Source: Brevibacillus laterosporus
GTDB taxonomy: Bacteria; Bacillota; Bacilli; Brevibacillales; Brevibacillaceae
Length of the DNA stretch: 64,000 nt
NCBI RefSeq assembly: GCF_030489605.1
Contig: NZ_JAUKFY010000002.1
Span: forward strand, 62,001-126,000
Direction of reading: 5' to 3'
The notes beneath the pieces are model-generated. The model had not been told where the DNA came from, made no database searches, and saw only the letters and a program-made list of their open reading frames with translations. Made by a program: the position numbers and the translations under genes. Shown piece after piece: positions 63,427 to 64,000 of the stretch; within the stretch, counting starts at the first letter, position 1, and every line of letters begins with the position of its first letter.

Positions 63427-64000
63427 ATGGTCGATGGCACAGATAACAACGTAAGTCTAACAGATGTTCAAACTCTGTCCGTAGGGGACATTGTGAAGGC
63501 AAAAGTGACAAAGGTAGAAGAGAAACAAGTATTGGTCGATGTAGGCTACAAATATGATGGTCTTATCCCAATCAGTGAGCTTTCTGGTCTTCATGTGGAA
63601 AAAACTTCTGATATTGTTTCAGAAGGCGATGAGTTTACTGTAAAAGTAACAAAACTGAATGAAGAAAAAGAAGAGCTGGTTGTTTCGAAAAAAGCGGTGG
63701 ACGCTCAAATAGCATGGGAAGAACTAGCTAAAAAGCAACAAAACAATGAAACGATCGAAGCAGAAGTGAAAGACGTAGTAAAAGGTGGACTTGTAGTTGA
63801 TGTAGGTCTGCGTGGTTTTATCCCTGCTTCTATGGTAGAGCGTCATTTTGTAGAGGATTTTAGCGATTACAAAGGACGTACGCTCACGCTAAAAGTTATG
63901 GAATTGGATCAAGAAAAGAACAAGGTGATCCTTTCTCATAAAGCTGTATTAGAAGAAGAGGCCAAAGCGAGCAAAGGCAAAGTGCTGGATAGCATCGAAG
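63427..64000 (+). CDS. rpsA: 30S ribosomal protein S1 homologue, cut by window end
   Basis: The first ~191 residues of an S1-domain protein (B. subtilis YpfD). S1 repeat 1 is at about residues 18-85 (VGDIVKAKVTKVEEKQVLVD). Repeat 2 begins near 103 (TIEAEVKDVVKGGLVVDVGL) and ends around 170. More repeats must follow beyond the window. The protein binds mRNA or RNA. GAGGAGG lies 9 nt before the ATG. It lies 177 nt after plsC, so it may have its own promoter. Confidence 0.93.
   Translation, partial: MVDGTDNNVSLTDVQTLSVGDIVKAKVTKVEEKQVLVDVGYKYDGLIPISELSGLHVEKTSDIVSEGDEFTVKVTKLNEEKEELVVSKKAVDAQIAWEELAKKQQNNETIEAEVKDVVKGGLVVDVGLRGFIPASMVERHFVEDFSDYKGRTLTLKVMELDQEKNKVILSHKAVLEEEAKASKGKVLDSIE

Overview
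The window is a low-GC, spore-forming Bacillota chromosome segment. I infer Brevibacillus, most likely close to B. laterosporus. The reasons are the Bacillus-type sporulation and germination genes (dacB, spmA, spmB, sleB, ypeB), Bacillus subtilis-like gene order (scpA-scpB-dacB-spmA-spmB-rluB-resABCDE; fer, ypbB-recQ-ypbD-ypbE; mecA, gudB, prsW, sleB-ypeB-ypfA-ypfB-cmk-plsC-rpsA homologue), T-box leaders, and a Brevibacillus-style NRPS locus. The genus is an inference. No rRNA, tRNA, CRISPR array or transposase gene was seen.

Region 1 (1-8.1 kb) is ppiB followed by accessory and partly decayed genes: a shortened XRE regulator with frameshifted remnants, a twice-frameshifted LytTR gene with its DUF3021 partner, a MarR/serine-hydrolase pair sharing a palindromic operator, a small membrane protein and a secreted YrpD-like protein. 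Region 2 (7.4-9.7 kb) is brnQ, a branched-chain amino-acid carrier, behind two tandem isoleucine T-box leaders.

Region 3 (10.0-24.9 kb) is the main find. It is a compact four-gene nonribosomal peptide locus: a GNAT acetyltransferase; an NRPS reading partial C-A(Asp)-T-C-A(unknown)-T-TE; a second NRPS reading lipo-starter C-A(Asn)-T-E; and a secreted S12-type peptidase fused to an ABC exporter. The acyl-D-Asn starter plus the peptidase/transporter fusion matches the prodrug logic known from xenocoumacin, zwittermicin, colibactin and edeine-type pathways. Here the core to be released would be very small (Asp plus one unassigned residue). The N-terminal C domain of the first NRPS lacks its catalytic half, so how the two proteins communicate is unclear.

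Region 4 (24.9-41.4 kb) returns to the core genome: a secreted YHYH/SH3-like protein, an HD-domain hydrolase, an M50 protease, scpA-scpB, dacB-spmA-spmB, rluB, the cytochrome c maturation and redox-regulation operon resABC-resDE, a HAD hydrolase and an MFS exporter. Region 5 (41.4-48.0 kb, mostly minus strand) holds a small hypothetical, an ArsB/NhaD-type permease, a serine-biosynthesis operon (class V aminotransferase + serA) behind a Ser T-box, ferredoxin and a membrane-anchored unknown. Region 6 (48.0-64.0 kb) holds ypbB-recQ-ypbD-ypbE, a TrxR-like flavoprotein, mecA, a PIG-L deacetylase, gudB, ansA, prsW, an unlisted zinc-ribbon gene, sleB-ypeB, ypfA, ypfB, cmk, plsC and the start of the ribosomal protein S1 homologue, which runs off the end.

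Because ppiB and scpA lie close together in B. subtilis, the roughly 25 kb between them here looks like an accessory insertion carrying the biosynthetic locus.
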